The notes beneath the pieces were generated by a model, which saw only the letters and a program-made list of their open reading frames with translations, did not search any database and had not been told where the DNA came from. 64,000 nucleotides of DNA from positions 4,176,001 through 4,240,000 of the forward strand of contig NC_060064.1 of NCBI RefSeq assembly GCF_020283565.1, read 5' to 3'. The DNA comes from Trifolium pratense (Eukaryota > Streptophyta > Magnoliopsida > Fabales > Fabaceae). Position numbers and translations under genes: made by a program. How positions within the stretch are numbered: position 1 is the first letter of the stretch; every line of letters begins with the position of its first letter. Of this stretch, positions 37,807-49,878 are shown piece after piece.

Positions 37807-37814
37807 ATTATATA
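37807..37814 (-). promoter_or_regulatory. TATA box of LEA copy A
   Basis: CTATATAAT on the minus strand lies about 160 bases upstream of the ATG. It is conserved in copies B and C. Confidence 0.7.
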
Positions 37815-38217
37815 GGGATGAGAAAATATTAGGGTAAAAAAAAAAAAGATACGTATACGTGTCACGCGTGATTAGGAGATAATTTAGGTGCAAATTAAGC
37901 CAGAATATTAGCCGCGTCAATACCAAATCATTATTGTGTAACCAATGTTTTGTTGCCACCTGGCTGTAAAATAGTAGAGCCATGTGTTTTCTGTTTGCCA
38001 ATCATGATATGTAGAATCTTTTATTTTTAAAGGAAATATTTTATCTTAAATAATATTTAACCAAATTTTTTTTTATTTTATAATAAGAATAAGATATCAT
38101 TATTAAATTTAGGAGTAGTAAATCGTAACAAATCTTATTTCTTTCTTTCTTGTGAACCATGAGAAGAAGTTTCCAAAAAAATATGTAAAGTAAAAATGAA
38201 GGGCGGGGATAAAGTTA

Positions 38218-38627
38218 GTCTATGTTTGATAAAATTAAGCTATAAGTCAGTTTATAGCTGATAAGTCAGTTGATAGCAGAAAAACTAACTTATAACTGAT
38301 AGCTGAAAAACTAGTTGATTGAAATTAAAGTGTTTGGTAAAATTATCTTTTTAAATGATTGATAAATATAAAAAGACATTTATATGTAGTGGGTAGTTTT
38401 TTTTAGCGGGTAATTTTTTATTTTATAAAAAATAATAAAATTAAATTAAAGGTTAAAAATGAAAAAAAATCATAAAAGACTATAAGCTATAAGCTCAAAC
38501 GCTACTTGAAATAGCATCTCAAAAAACGCTATAAGCTCGTGAGAAATGCTTTTTACCGAACACTTTTATTTTTTCAAACAAGCTTATAAGCCATAAGCTA
38601 TCTTATTGGAGTTACCAAACATACATT
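38218..38627. mobile_element. Tourist-like MITE with proven empty site
   Basis: The 410-bp element is flanked by TTA (38215-38217 and 38628-38630). Its ends are GTCTATGTTTGATAA and, on the complement, AATGTATGTTTGGTAAC. The paralogous block at about 48237-48250 reads AAAGTTAATCG without the insert, which fixes the borders exactly. Confidence 0.88.
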
Positions 38628-38630
38628 TTA

Positions 38631-39196
38631 ATCGAAGGTTAGGGAAAAGTTGTGTGAAATGAGAAGTGTATGGCGGCGTCGTGAATGGGGGAGGGAGACG
38701 AGGTCAGTCAATGTTGTGTTTTAACTATAAGTCATGATGATGAAGTCAATTCAATGGAGGTGGATGAATGAATAAGTGAGGTGAATCTAGACTTGCTTTA
38801 TTGACTTGGCTCTCTCTAAGATACTTCCACGCAACACAACACAACTTTGTTCATTCATTCATCACTGTTGTTTACAACAACTACTATAGTACTACCAAGC
38901 ATATGAATCATATGTCGACAAAATACTATAATTGGTTGATTGATTGATATTGGGAGGAGAGGAGAAGAACCTTCCCAACTCATTCCCTCCAAGTGCAAAC
39001 ATACTTCCATGTCACTCATGTTTTGCTTACCAAATCTATCTTTCAATTATTACAACATCATTAAATAAGTCTTTCTTTGCATCTTGATTTTAGGTCAACT
39101 TACTAGTATTACTATATTAGGTTGAACAATTTTACTCGACTTAAATATGAGACTTTACAGTTATGTGAACTTTTTGATAGAAATTGATGCTTCCTC
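38631..39196. other. Upstream block of LEA copy A, partly disrupted
   Basis: The first part aligns with 48250-48295 (aaaagttgtgtgaaatgaga). The rest has no match in the other copies and no gene. Confidence 0.45.
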
Positions 39197-40092
39197 TGTT
39201 ATAAAAACGGTTTACTGATTTAAAAAAAAAAACAGAAAAACGAATTTTTCAAAATTGGCAACGAAACAAATTATTGGCTGAGTCGCGTACTAGGTCGTTT
39301 TCTTTAAGACGTTTCGCGGAACCACTCCAAGAAGTGCACTGTAGTATATCAACCGCGAAGTCCCCAGGATAAAACAGCCGTTTTTTAAAAGAAATACCGA
39401 TAAACTACTGCACTGTAGTATCGGCCAGAATAACACCAAGTATGGTCGAAATTTCGAACCACTCTAATTGATATACGAATATCAATTCTACGGCAACAAC
39501 CGTTCAATAATAGAAACAACAAAAAATAATTTTCGAAGAAAGAAATAGAGAGTAAGAAAGAAGCAGTTTTCTCAGAATGCAGAGAAAAGGAAGTGACTTT
39601 CAAACTGAAGAAGTGAAGTGTATTTATAGGCAAGTAGGGAGCTGGAATCAGAGGATTTTCAGGAGCTGGAATTGCTCAGTCAAAATTCCAAACGTGGCAC
39701 AAAGATAGGGACACGTAATTAAGGAGACGAATTAAAAGAAATTTAAATTCTTTTAAGCACATTTAACATGTGCGAATTAAGGAGACGAATTAAAAGAAAT
39801 TTAAATTCAAAATTTCTTAGTATTAAAAAATTAATATATAGCCCAAGCCGGACGACGGCGGCGCGCGCATGTGATATTCGACATTGTGTGTGGTCTCCCT
39901 TTCTTACAAAAGTGGGTACCCCAAGGGCACACCCTTGGTTGCCAACTTGTGATATATAAACACTACCAAGTAGTGTGATTTTTCCAATGTGGGACTCAAA
40001 GAGTCTTTTTTCAATTCACACTATAATGATTCTTACAATTGTGTTTATTTCAATACCAAGTTCCCTCCATAATTCTTCATCATGTTCCAACA
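39197..40092 (+). mobile_element. Probable solo LTR
   Basis: The segment starts TGTTATAAAAACGG and ends TTCCAACA. Flanks are TCCTC and ACCTC, a target duplication with one mismatch. A TATA-like GATATATAAACACT lies near 39950, and a GTGGGACTC motif of the kind seen in plant LTRs follows. A 35-bp direct repeat (start gaattaaggagacgaatt) occurs at about 39715 and 39775. No internal retroelement genes are present. Confidence 0.45.
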
Positions 40093-40659
40093 ACCTCTAA
40101 TCACGTTAAAGAAAATCTTTATCTTTTAGATTTGTCGCATGACTATAGAATGATGTTTTTTTTTTTTACAATAAAGTAAAGAATTGTATTATGCACCCAA
40201 ATAATTCCATATATAATTTAGAACTTCTTTAACGCTTCAAGTTTGGTGCTCTAAGTTTTATACCCATATGACCGAGTATCATTGTTAAGTACAGTAATAT
40301 AAGTAAAATAAATTTTAAAATTCAGACATATATTCTAAAATGTAAAACAAAAAACATGTTTCATATGAAATTAGTGTCAATTTATTAAAATGACGAATCG
40401 ACCAAATGAAGAAAAATTATAAAATTCTATGTAATTACTTCGTCAAATTATATTTACATTACCAATTTGTAACTTTTAAATTAAATTTTTATTGGTTGAC
40501 ATATTTTTATTTTTTTTGTTTAATAAAAACAATGCATAAAAATTATTCTCCAAATAAATACAACTGAAGTTGCAAAATTTAATGTAAATATTAAAACAAA
40601 AAATTGATTAACTAAATATTGAGATCCTTCAAAAAAAAAAAAAAGAAGTAAATATTGAG
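40093..40659. other. Remainder of LEA-block copy A and U1A upstream flank
   Basis: Sequence at 40124-40280 aligns with 52222-52345 (atttgtcgcatg, tatgcacccaaa, ttctttaacgct, agtttggtgctcta), so the duplicated block resumes after the insert. Beyond 40280 nothing is recognised. Confidence 0.6.
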
Positions 40660-40911
40660 GATGTTTTTTCTTCCCACCTCCCGTGAATCTTTTATACCCC
40701 CAACATTCCAATTTTGTCCTTGCAGAAAAATTCGGTTCGCGGAAACCGAATTTTTACTAGTGCAAATTCAGAGTAAACTTCGGTTTTTAGAAACCAAAAT
40801 TTGTTTTCAAGGCAAAAAAAACTTCGGTTTCTACGAACCGATATTTTTTCAAGGGCAAAATTGGAAATTCAGGGAGATAAAAGATTCACGGGAGTGGGAA
40901 GAGAAAACATC
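40660..40911. mobile_element. Mutator-like MITE in the U1A promoter region
   Basis: The 252-bp element is flanked by AATATTGAG on both sides (40651-40659 and 40912-40920). Terminal inverted repeats share TCCCGTGAATCTTTTAT and a GATGTTTTTTCTTCCCAC-like end. It ends about 175 bp before the U1A ATG. Inner AAATTCGGTTCGCGGAAACC palindromes add hairpin potential. Confidence 0.85.
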
Positions 40912-40927
40912 AATATTGAGCTTATTA

Positions 40928-41027
40928 GGCCCACATAATAAGATGGCCTAAAGCCCAATGACTTTGAAAGAAAAAAAAAACTTTGGTGGCACTGAGCATC
41001 GTCTCCGGCAGTGATTTATAGGGTTTA
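40928..41027 (+). promoter_or_regulatory. Site II and telo-box motifs upstream of U1A
   Basis: GGCCCA (40928-40933) and AGCCCA (40952-40957) match site II type elements bound by TCP factors. AGGGTTTA at 41020-41027 is a reverse telo-box. This pairing is typical of plant growth-related housekeeping genes. Confidence 0.6.
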
Positions 41028-41085
41028 ACCCCGGTGGCGAAGAAGCTTCCGCTCACTCTTCCATCTTCGAAATCTCAACTCAAAA

Positions 41086-44000
41086 ATGGCCGAAGTTAAC
41101 GCCGCTACCGAAACCCCTCAAAACATGACTATCTACATCAACAACCTCAACGAAAAAATCAAGATTGAAGGTTCGTTATTTATCCTTTTTTTTTTTGTTT
41201 CATAATATCAAATTTCAATAGCGACATTTATATATACTCGTTTGATGCAGAGTTGAAGAAGTCGTTGCACGCTGTTTTCAGCCAATTTGGAAAGATACTT
41301 GAGGTGTTGGCTTTCAAGACTCTGAAACATAAGGGTCAAGCTTGGGTGATTTTTGAAGATGTTACTTCTGCTTCCAATGCTCTTAGGCAAATGCAAGGTT
41401 TCCCATTCTATGATAAGCCCATGGTATCATATCTTCTTAAAGTTTCACTTTTCAGCTTTGAAATTGTGTTTTTATTTTATTTTAATTTAAGGTTTTTAGT
41501 TCTGTTGTTTGATTAGGATTTAGTTTGCTAGATAGAGTTTATCGGGAGTAATTTGGTTCTAATTTATAATTATGATACTTATTAAACATGGAATTATGGG
41601 ACTAAATAACAATCTTTCTGGAAGAATTTTGTTTGGAAATTTAGCATAATTAATTAGCTAGCAATGCCATCATTAGGTTAGAGAAAACAATGAAGAATGT
41701 TGTAGTGTAATGCTTATCTAGTAACCAATCGTGTTTCCTCAATAGATATTAAATTGATCTCACTAAATGAAAATATGGTAGAAAAAAGAAAATTGAACAT
41801 GTAAAATGTTGCATGAAATTGATCTCGTCTTGTGACGAGTGGCAATAGTTTTTTTTTTTTTTTTTAAAAGAGTGGCAATGGTTTTAGTGGGTATTTGCTA
41901 TGCTGTTTGTGGATTAAGTTCTCTTTATCAGATATGCTCCAAGTCCCTCACCGAAGAATAGCAGTATCTTTATATGGGTAGGATATTGGATTTTAGATAG
42001 AATTAGTTTAGGACACTAGGTAGTAGGAAATAGTAAAATTGATGCCTTGGACTTGCGAGTACTAAATTGATGCCATCGAGTACACCTGAGCTACGTTAAC
42101 TATGTTGTTTACGGGGTCTTCACTATAAATGTAATGTAAGGTTATCCTATAAGATAGTCATTAGATTAACTTCCTTCAATATAATTCTGTCAAATTAGCT
42201 TTATTTTGTGCGACTTTGATCGGGTGTTCCATAAGCATAGTCACGATGTTGACCATTGATCGATATGCGGATTTTCTCATGGAAAGGCAGATGCCCTGGT
42301 CACCCCATTATATTCTTCTTAATAGATATACACACTGTAACATCAGCATTATAGTTATATATTACATGCTTTCCACAAATATTCAGAACTTCTGTTGTGG
42401 CGCTGTGGCAGGAAACAGTTCACAAATATTTAGGGAACAATTCTAACATGACCTGTATTTTATTTTCTTTTGTTAAAATTGAGAAGGCACCGTGAAAGGT
42501 TTGAAACCAGTATGCGAGGGTTCAAAATATCATAAATAACCACCACCATGCCAAGAATCCATCAACGCAAAAGTTATATATAGCTCAGTGTACTTAATTT
42601 TCCCCATAAAAAATATCAACCGAGCTCAGCCATGCATCAATCCATGATGGTAGTTAGGGGAAGTCCTCTGCAAAGTCGTTAGTCCAAGTTTTATATCTCT
42701 GACTGTAGGCAAAGTTTGCTTGAATTCACAGTCCACTTTAGTTGTGAACAACCACTATTAGATTCAATAAAACTATTTTCTGTGATGTATGGTCTGACTT
42801 ATTGATGTGGCATGGCAGAATTTGCAATTATTTCCGAGTGTTTTGAGGCTATTAAAAGTTATTTCTATCATTGTGTGCTGCAATAAAAGTTGCTTGCTTT
42901 TTGCTGCTGGAGCTTTATTTTAATTGGTCATATATGGTTCTCTTGGTAGCCTGTGACATGGTTCATTGGTCTTGCCGGCCACCCCTGTTTGATATTTTTC
43001 AAATCTCTAGCAGAATTTTTATAAGTATTCTCTTTGATAGATAAAATAGATTTATTTGCACTACAGCTCAGTCAGTAAAAAAGTAGAATTTATCTTGAGA
43101 AATGAATTTGATCATTATCCCACATCTTGTGATAAATACAACTTAACTTGCTCATTGTTTGGCTTCATCTCCTTCCTTTCAGCCTGCTGATTCGGATATG
43201 TAATAGTTTATATCATTTCCATAAAACTATTTCTCATGCATGAAATTGAATTCAATATTGCAATCTATGCAGAGAATACAGTATGCCAGGACTAAATCTG
43301 ATATCATCGCAAAAGCAGACGGCACTTTTGTTCCTCGGGAAAAACGGAAGAGGCACGATGACAAAGGTACGACTCTGAGTTCTCTATTCGTTTTTAAGGA
43401 TATTGGATTGTTAAGTATAAACCATATGGGAACTTAAACTAACTAAACTAAGCTCATTTTTTCTTTAAAAGGAGAGCCTAAGTCACTGAATGCCTAATAA
43501 TGGCAATAAATGACTAATAGATTTCATACAGATTTTAACTTTTAGGGTGTTAGTGGTGGCGGGGGGTTTTGTTTGGTTGTCAAAGGGGCTTTTGGGGTTA
43601 TGCTTTCTGTAAGTTCCAATAAATGAAATTTCTGACTCCAACCGGCCTCTAGGTGCCCTTTATTTAGAAGCAGGAGTGTAGAGGCATCATTGTCCAAACC
43701 AATGATCCCAACTAGGTTGGCACCAGAGGCAGAAACAATCATTTGCAGCACCCCTAAATATTTATTAAAAAGGAAAAACAAAGAAACAAATAAAAACTAG
43801 AGAGGACCAAGCCAAACCCCGGCCAAGGTCAACAAAACCTATAACTTGGATGACTGTTCCTGTTTGATGAAGTTTTCATTAATATAAGCGGGCCAAAAAT
43901 CCCATTAAATGAAAGAAGCACTAGCTAAACCAATATTAGCTAATCTAAGGTAAGGTGCTTATTGAATTTAGTAAAATTTTGATATTTTTATGCTCCCATC

Positions 44001-44899
44001 AACAAAGAACAGACTTATGCTATGCTTTTGACTTTTTACTGTCTAGGATGGATGCAACTCTTTTAATGAAAAGCATTGTAATATGCTGTGTATAAATATA
44101 TTTACATAGTTAAGTTACATATTCAATTACATATTTTGGCAGGCAAAAAACGAAAGGACCAAAACGATGCTAATTTAGCTGGAATGGGAATAAATCCTGC
44201 TTATTCTGCTTACGGTGCAACACCTGCTGTAAGTTCCTCTGCTGCTGTAGTTTATTTTAGTGGGCATGTTGTAGGCATTTTAATATGCTAGTACTGTCTC
44301 ATACTCTCATTTAAATCGAGCATCTTATAATCCATATCATTTTATGGTCATTTTTCTTGAACTGACGTTTCTTTGCCATTCGTTGGCCTGCCTATGAAAC
44401 ATATTTTTTGATTTTCTGATAAAAGCCCGACTCAAAAAATAAAACAAAGAAAAAAATGTTTCCCTTCTAAAAAATGAGATAGTGCTATCTTCAACATAAA
44501 TGAAGATGAGATGACACTATCTGTTTCAAAGCAAGTTATTCTAATACATGGAAGCATGAACAATTTTGTTTCTGCATTTGTTACACGCTCTTTCTAATAA
44601 TGCAGTTATCCCAGATACCTTATCCAGGCGGTGCAAAATCCATGGTACCTGAGGCTCCTGCACCACCAAATAATATTCTCTTTATTCAGAATCTTCCCAA
44701 CGAGACCACTCCCATGATGTTGCAAATGCTCTTTCTTCAATATCCTGGGTTCAAGGAAGTTAGAATGGTTGAAACAAAGCCAGGAATTGCCTTTGTGGAA
44801 TATGGAGATGAGATGCAATCCACAGCGGCTATGCAGGCACTGCAAGGTTTCAAGATAACCCCTCAAAACCCTATGTTGATAACTTATGCCAAGAAATAG
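41086..44899 (+). CDS. U1A: U1 small nuclear ribonucleoprotein A (U1A)
   Basis: The spliceosomal U1A protein binds U1 snRNA stem-loop II. Five exons (41086-41170, 41251-41423, 43273-43366, 44143-44228, 44606-44899) splice to 243 residues, all at GT-AG sites. RRM1 has RNP2 IYINNL (16-21) and RNP1 KGQAWVIF (56-63). RRM2 has RNP2 ILFIQNL (about 170-176) and RNP1 GIAFVEY (about 206-212). The linker carries the nuclear-type basic stretch PREKRKRH. I prefer U1A over U2B'' because of [22 protein letters not shown] and the PYPGG linker, which fit plant U1A. Intron 2 is 1.85 kb. Confidence 0.93.
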
Positions 44900-46239
44900 A
44901 CACTGATTTATCCAACTTATGCTGTAAGAATGGCAAGAATCATATATCTTTGCATAGAGTTGTCAATCCATCCAATGCAATAGTTTATCTTCTTAATTGT
45001 TGTTTACCCTTAGCAGCTTCGCGTCTTGTATGATTGTAGTTAGGGTAATAACTTTTAACATTTTTATAAAAATCTGTATTTGTTAAATTACTATCTTTTT
45101 TTTTTTTTTTTTATTCTGGTAAATTACTATCTGGTTCAAGTTTATCCATCACATTCTCTGGATTTGTCATTTGTCTTGCACTTTTCTTGTTTGATGGGGA
45201 TTTCCTATAATTTTTGCTGGATGAATGTAAATTAATACATGATCTTTTTTTTTTGCTGAAGTACAAGACTATTTAAATCATCCTCTCTTGCTACTTCTTT
45301 GGTTATAATGAATGCGTCACCAAATAAAGTTTTTGCTTCATACAAGATGCACACGCCAATATTTATTATTTAATCCACTAGTCCTTAGATTTTTATAATG
45401 ACCTCATCAAGAATCTACCTTCATTTCTTGCACAACAAGGTAAAAATAAGAGAGCATGATCACTTAAAGTGATAACAACTCCAAACTGACACTAAACATA
45501 CTTTTCACCTTTTGTGATGAGGTAATAGAGGTATGGCATTTTGTGGCGGAGTGTTCTTTTTCTGAGACCAAAACATTAACTATAAACATTGTTCCTTAAA
45601 TACTCTGTCTCTCAAAATTGCATCGATATATAGTACCCATATTTCTCACACTTTGCTCAAGTTAAACTTGCACTTCCACACTCACTTTATCTTTCACTTT
45701 CATCAAACTCTAGGTGTGAATGATCTTTATAGGTTGAGAACTCTTTGTTGGAGAAGCTGGCAGGACACGTGCAATACCATCGGATCTCGAATAATGCATA
45801 TCATGTCATCGAGGAATAAGACCTAATTTGAGTGATATTTTACTGTAATGTGTTAACATTAACAACCTAAGATGACAATTGAGCTGAATTTCTAATTTCC
45901 AATGGGATTGTTGTGTCATCTGATATTATTGTCACATCATAAAGTAACATCCAGCTTAACTCAAATGTTTAACAATTAGACAAAGTCATAAAGAATCAAA
46001 ACCAAATTTCATTGATTTAAAATTAGTAAATTGAAATGTACAAGAACTTGTTTTAACTTCAAACTAAGGATACCAAAATACACATTCATTAATCTACATA
46101 ATCTCAGTGGTAAGCTTCTACTTATTTGTATCAGTCATCAACCTTTCATCATTTGCTTCATGAAAACTTTTGCTCTATCATCATTATCATAACTCCCAGA
46201 TGTGAAGAAAGAAAGCATTGAGCATGTTGTATACAACAC
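44900..46239. other. Intergenic, U1A to MED31
   Basis: This contains the U1A 3' region and the 3' flank of the convergent MED31 gene. It is AT-rich and no other gene is seen. Confidence 0.5.
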
Positions 46240-47847
46240 TCACTTTCTTTTCCTTTTACCAACCGTAGGATTCCTTGTGTCATTTTTTGCAAGACCAGAA
46301 CCATATGGCATTGGAAGTGGTTTAGGTAAAATGTGTTTTAGCCGATTGTTCCTATGGTTCTTCCAGAAATAGAACTGCTGTCTATGCACCAATTCCTAAA
46401 ATAGAAAAATAAATAAATAAATAAAATTGTCAATCTAAGAAACACAAGGCAAAGCAAATCTTAAACATATTTACTTCAAGGAGGTGAAATGCAAATAATC
46501 TGGCTTTGATTCAACTATATATGTGCATAATTAACCAAGTAAACAGATAATCTATTAGTGACATAAGATAGATACAGCAAAGCAGGAATCAAACCCATTC
46601 TTATCAATACCTACCACATCACAATTTCACAAAACAATAGACGATAGATTTCCCTACAAAGAGATTATTTAAGTAAAATGACACGGCATCTATATATATC
46701 TAACTTTTTCTCAATTCACAGTTTAAAACAAACTTTGTTATCAAAGATTACTATTAAAAAAATGATAGAGAATGGTTTAACTAACATATCACATGACCAC
46801 TCTAATATGAAATCCATGAGAAATCGTGATTTTGTAAAAGGATAGAAAGATATCACTATAACACTATTTACCTTATTGGTAGGATGTGCCATTGCTTTGC
46901 GAAAATTTGCATTCTGAAGAAGCTCAAGAAAATAGAGGCAGTGAGGATACCTAGTATTCGTAGAAAATGAGCAACTAAATCAGAAAGCAACCCATTTGAA
47001 CAAAGCATCAGTAGAATGAATAAAAATGACAGAACTGCTTCAAAAAAAATTGTTGCATAATGCTTACATAATAAACTTAATATATTCAGGACGTTGCCAA
47101 TACTGAAGATACTTTAAGTACTCAATGAATGCTTCATCCTCAAAATATCGGTTCTGAGCCAAATCTGTTCAAAATGCAACAGCCACATATGTAGCTATTA
47201 CTTAATGAAGCTGAAACTCTTAAAAACATATTGATAAAATGAAAATCATACAATGGATGTAGGCAGGATTAGCAAGGCATTGAACAAATTCCAGTTCAAG
47301 CAAAAACCGCCGCCGCCCATCATCCAAATCCTTGTATACATTCTTTGGCCTAAAGAAAAAGAAAAAACAACCATCAGTCCTTAAGCTAGCTCAACAGAAA
47401 ATTGAACATTTTTAATGAAGAAATCGATTAATGCAGACAAAATTAGAGTTTGTTGTATACGAAAAAACTTGAAAAGGGAACAAACTTCACACAGAACACA
47501 ACAAAAATACTATTAGTTATAGAGCTTTATATGGACAACCAATCAGACTTGGTTGGCTTACACTCATAACGTTTCTAGACAGTCAACAAAGAACTCAAAA
47601 TCAACCAGAAAGATAGAAATTAAGAGGAAAAGAAAAAGAATTGATCCCCATAATTTGTGTCAAGCCAACAAAGGATTCAGAAAAATGGAAAAAAAATCTC
47701 ATAAACAATCATATAAGTTTTGTATTAATTAATGATAACAATAGGAGTCTGAGAAACATGTTACGGTACATACCTTGTGAGAGTGTTGGAGAATCCTTCA
47801 AGAACAGTAGCAGAAAAAACCTTAGCGTTATCGAAAGAACGAGCCAT
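46240..47847 (-). CDS. Chimeric gene: LEA first exon joined to Mediator subunit MED31
   Basis: Five exons on the minus strand: 47774-47847, 47252-47349, 47068-47164, 46872-46950 and 46240-46395. The last four encode the conserved MED31/SOH1 core (for example FLLELEFVQCLANPAYIH, YLKYLQYWQRPEYIKFIM, HRQQFYFWKN) and a basic end KRKRK. MED31 normally acts in the nuclear Mediator complex that links transcription factors to RNA polymerase II. The first exon is a copy of LEA exon 1 (about 95% identical), giving MARSFDNAKVFSATVLEG. LEA exon 1 ends in AG and the MED31 exon starts with G, so the splice makes an Arg codon and keeps frame. The predicted product has 167 residues and no stop. All splice sites are GT-AG. 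I found no native MED31 first exon in the window. Expression of the fusion is inferred, not shown. Confidence 0.75.
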
Positions 47848-48330
47848 TAGTGAATTGATTAAATTGAGTGAGTGAAACACAAAGATGTGTTGAACTTTGT
47901 TGAACTATGGAAAAAGTTTGTTGTTAAGAGGAAATAAGCTTTTTTCCAGAGTTTTAAAATTGAGTTTGTTATTATGTTGTGAAGAGAAAGAGGTAAGGCG
48001 CAGTATATATAGGGATCAGAAAATAATAAGATACGCAAATCTTTTTTTAAGCAAATCTTTTTTTTTTAAGCAAATCTTTAATATTTAAGCAAATCTTTTT
48101 TTTTTTATAAAAATAAGATATGATTATTAGGAGTAGTAAGTAAATCGTAACAAATCTTTATTTCTTTCTTTCTTGTGAAGAAAGTATTACCATGAGAAGA
48201 AGTTTCGAAATATATAAAGTAAAAATGAAGGGTGGGGATAAAGTTAATCGAATGGTGGAAAAGTTGTGTGAAATGAGAAGTGTATAGCGGCGTCACATAA
48301 AAGAAATTTTTTGTCTTTTAAATTTGTCGC
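47727..48330 (-). repeat. LEA-block duplication, copy C (promoter, exon 1, start of intron)
   Basis: This copy aligns with the promoter, first exon and first part of the intron of LEA copies A and B. Homology ends in the intron near 47727, where unrelated sequence leading to MED31 begins. LEA exon 2 is absent. A TATA box, TATATATACTG on the minus strand, is kept near 48003-48012. Confidence 0.8.
48003..48012 (-). promoter_or_regulatory. TATA box of the LEA-MED31 chimera
   Basis: CTATATATAC on the minus strand is at the same place, relative to the ATG, as in LEA copies A and B. It is about 160 bases upstream of the start codon. Confidence 0.65.
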
Positions 48331-48500
48331 ATGGAAATACTTTCTTCACAAGGAAAAAGGAAAATAAAAGGTTGAGATCTACTACAGTCGGAGCGGACAA
48401 GTGACTGTTAGATCAAGAGACAGAGAAGTTAGATAATTGAACAAATGTGACCGTACCTGACAAAGTATAGATTGATTAAAGCTATAGCTAATTAGCAAAA

Positions 48501-49660
48501 TGTTATCTAGTTAGTTAGTTAGTTAGTTAGAAAACTAGCAACACAAGTTAGTGAGTTAGTTGTGATTTTATTAGTTAGATGAGGTAGTTAAAAGTTTGTT
48601 AGATCTATCTCATCTATATAAGACTCATTACACTTGTATCATTAACTAATTCAATCAATCATATACTGTATTCCTTTCATCTTCTTTACAAGCTAGAGCT
48701 TTTGTTTTCTCCATCAATGGAGTTTTATTCTTTACTTTTGGTATCAGCTTTATTCTTTACTATGTTCATCCCAACTTACAAGCACTTAAACAAGTGTTAC
48801 TATTAAGGCATTGTTTTGAAGGCCTTTTGGTGTATATTGACTCTGCTTCTCAGGCTTGGGAAGATTTGAAGGCGCGTGCTGATCGTGTGCGAGTTTCTTC
48901 TCTTCAACGGGAAATGTATGCTCTCCGTCAAGATTCTTGCTCCGTCACTGAATTCTTTACAAAATTGAAGGGTTTTTGGGAGGAATTGGAGCTGTATCGT
49001 CCTGTGCCTGATTGCACATCCACTTTTCGTTGCAAGTGTGAAGATATGAGAAACACCAAAAAGTTTAAAGAACAAGATTTGGTGCTTCTCTTTCTCACAG
49101 GTTTGAATGATCATTATGCAATGGTAAGATCTCAGATTCTATTAATGGAACTTTTTCCCCAATTGAATGCTGCTTTTGGATTAGTAATTCAGCATGAAAG
49201 TCTTAATGGTTTAGAAACTATAAGTGATTCATTGGATAATTCTGCTTCTATCAATTTTGCACGCAAACCGTTTGGCAAAAGTCCTGCTTCTTCCAAAAAT
49301 GACAAAATGTGCACTTATTGTGGATAATTGCTTTAAGAAGCATGGATTTCCACCGGGCTATAGATTCAAAGACGGTACTCTAGCTGTTAATAAACATCAC
49401 GGACAGGCTAGTGCACACTATGGACAGGCTAGTGCAAACCATGTTGCTAGTGAGGATCATGGAGGCAAAAATGCTGTGGATAATCGGATAGCCACATTCA
49501 ACTCTCAGGAATATCAACCTTTGATGGCTTTATTGAAATCCAACAGTCAAAATGCAGGTGAAGGAACTTCACAAGTGAATAGCATCACCAAAGTCATTGC
49601 TTCTTCTTACTGCAATGACAAGCAAGGTATTGGCTTTACTCCATTAGTTCTATTTTGCGG
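48501..49660 (+). pseudogene. Truncated Copia element: LTR remnant and broken gag
   Basis: An LTR-like segment starts TGTTATCTAGTTAG with (TTAG)n. It is followed by a Met-tRNA type primer-binding site, TGGTATCAGC (48739-48748). Gag then runs from about 48794 (SASQAWEDLKAR, SVTEFFTKLKGFWEELE, QDLVLLFLTGLNDHYAMVRSQI) to a zinc-knuckle start, MCTYCG, and a stop at 49325-49327. A shifted frame continues with NCFKKHGFPPGYRFKDG. There is no protease, integrase or RT. The element is cut off. Confidence 0.75.
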
Positions 49661-49878
49661 TATAATGTTATATCTGTAAGCTTAATTACCTCTCGGCATA
49701 AAGGACATCTTTCTCTAGGACTTGCTGCCTTAAGTCCATCGACAATAGATACTGATGCAGCCGGAGCAAGCACAAATGTAACAGAATATATGACCGCAAG
49801 TCAGAGAAACTGGATCAAACACTGTGTCCTGTCATCCAAGAGCCAAATGACGAACGATGTCAACATTATATATATGAG

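Noticed and set aside
41086..44899. U2 snRNP B'' as the identity of this gene
   Set aside because: The linker [14 protein letters not shown] and [13 protein letters not shown] fit plant U1A better than U2B''.
47350..47773. A native MED31 first exon inside the intron of the chimera
   Set aside because: I found no ATG-led frame with a phase-2 GT donor encoding a MED31-like N-terminus in this stretch.
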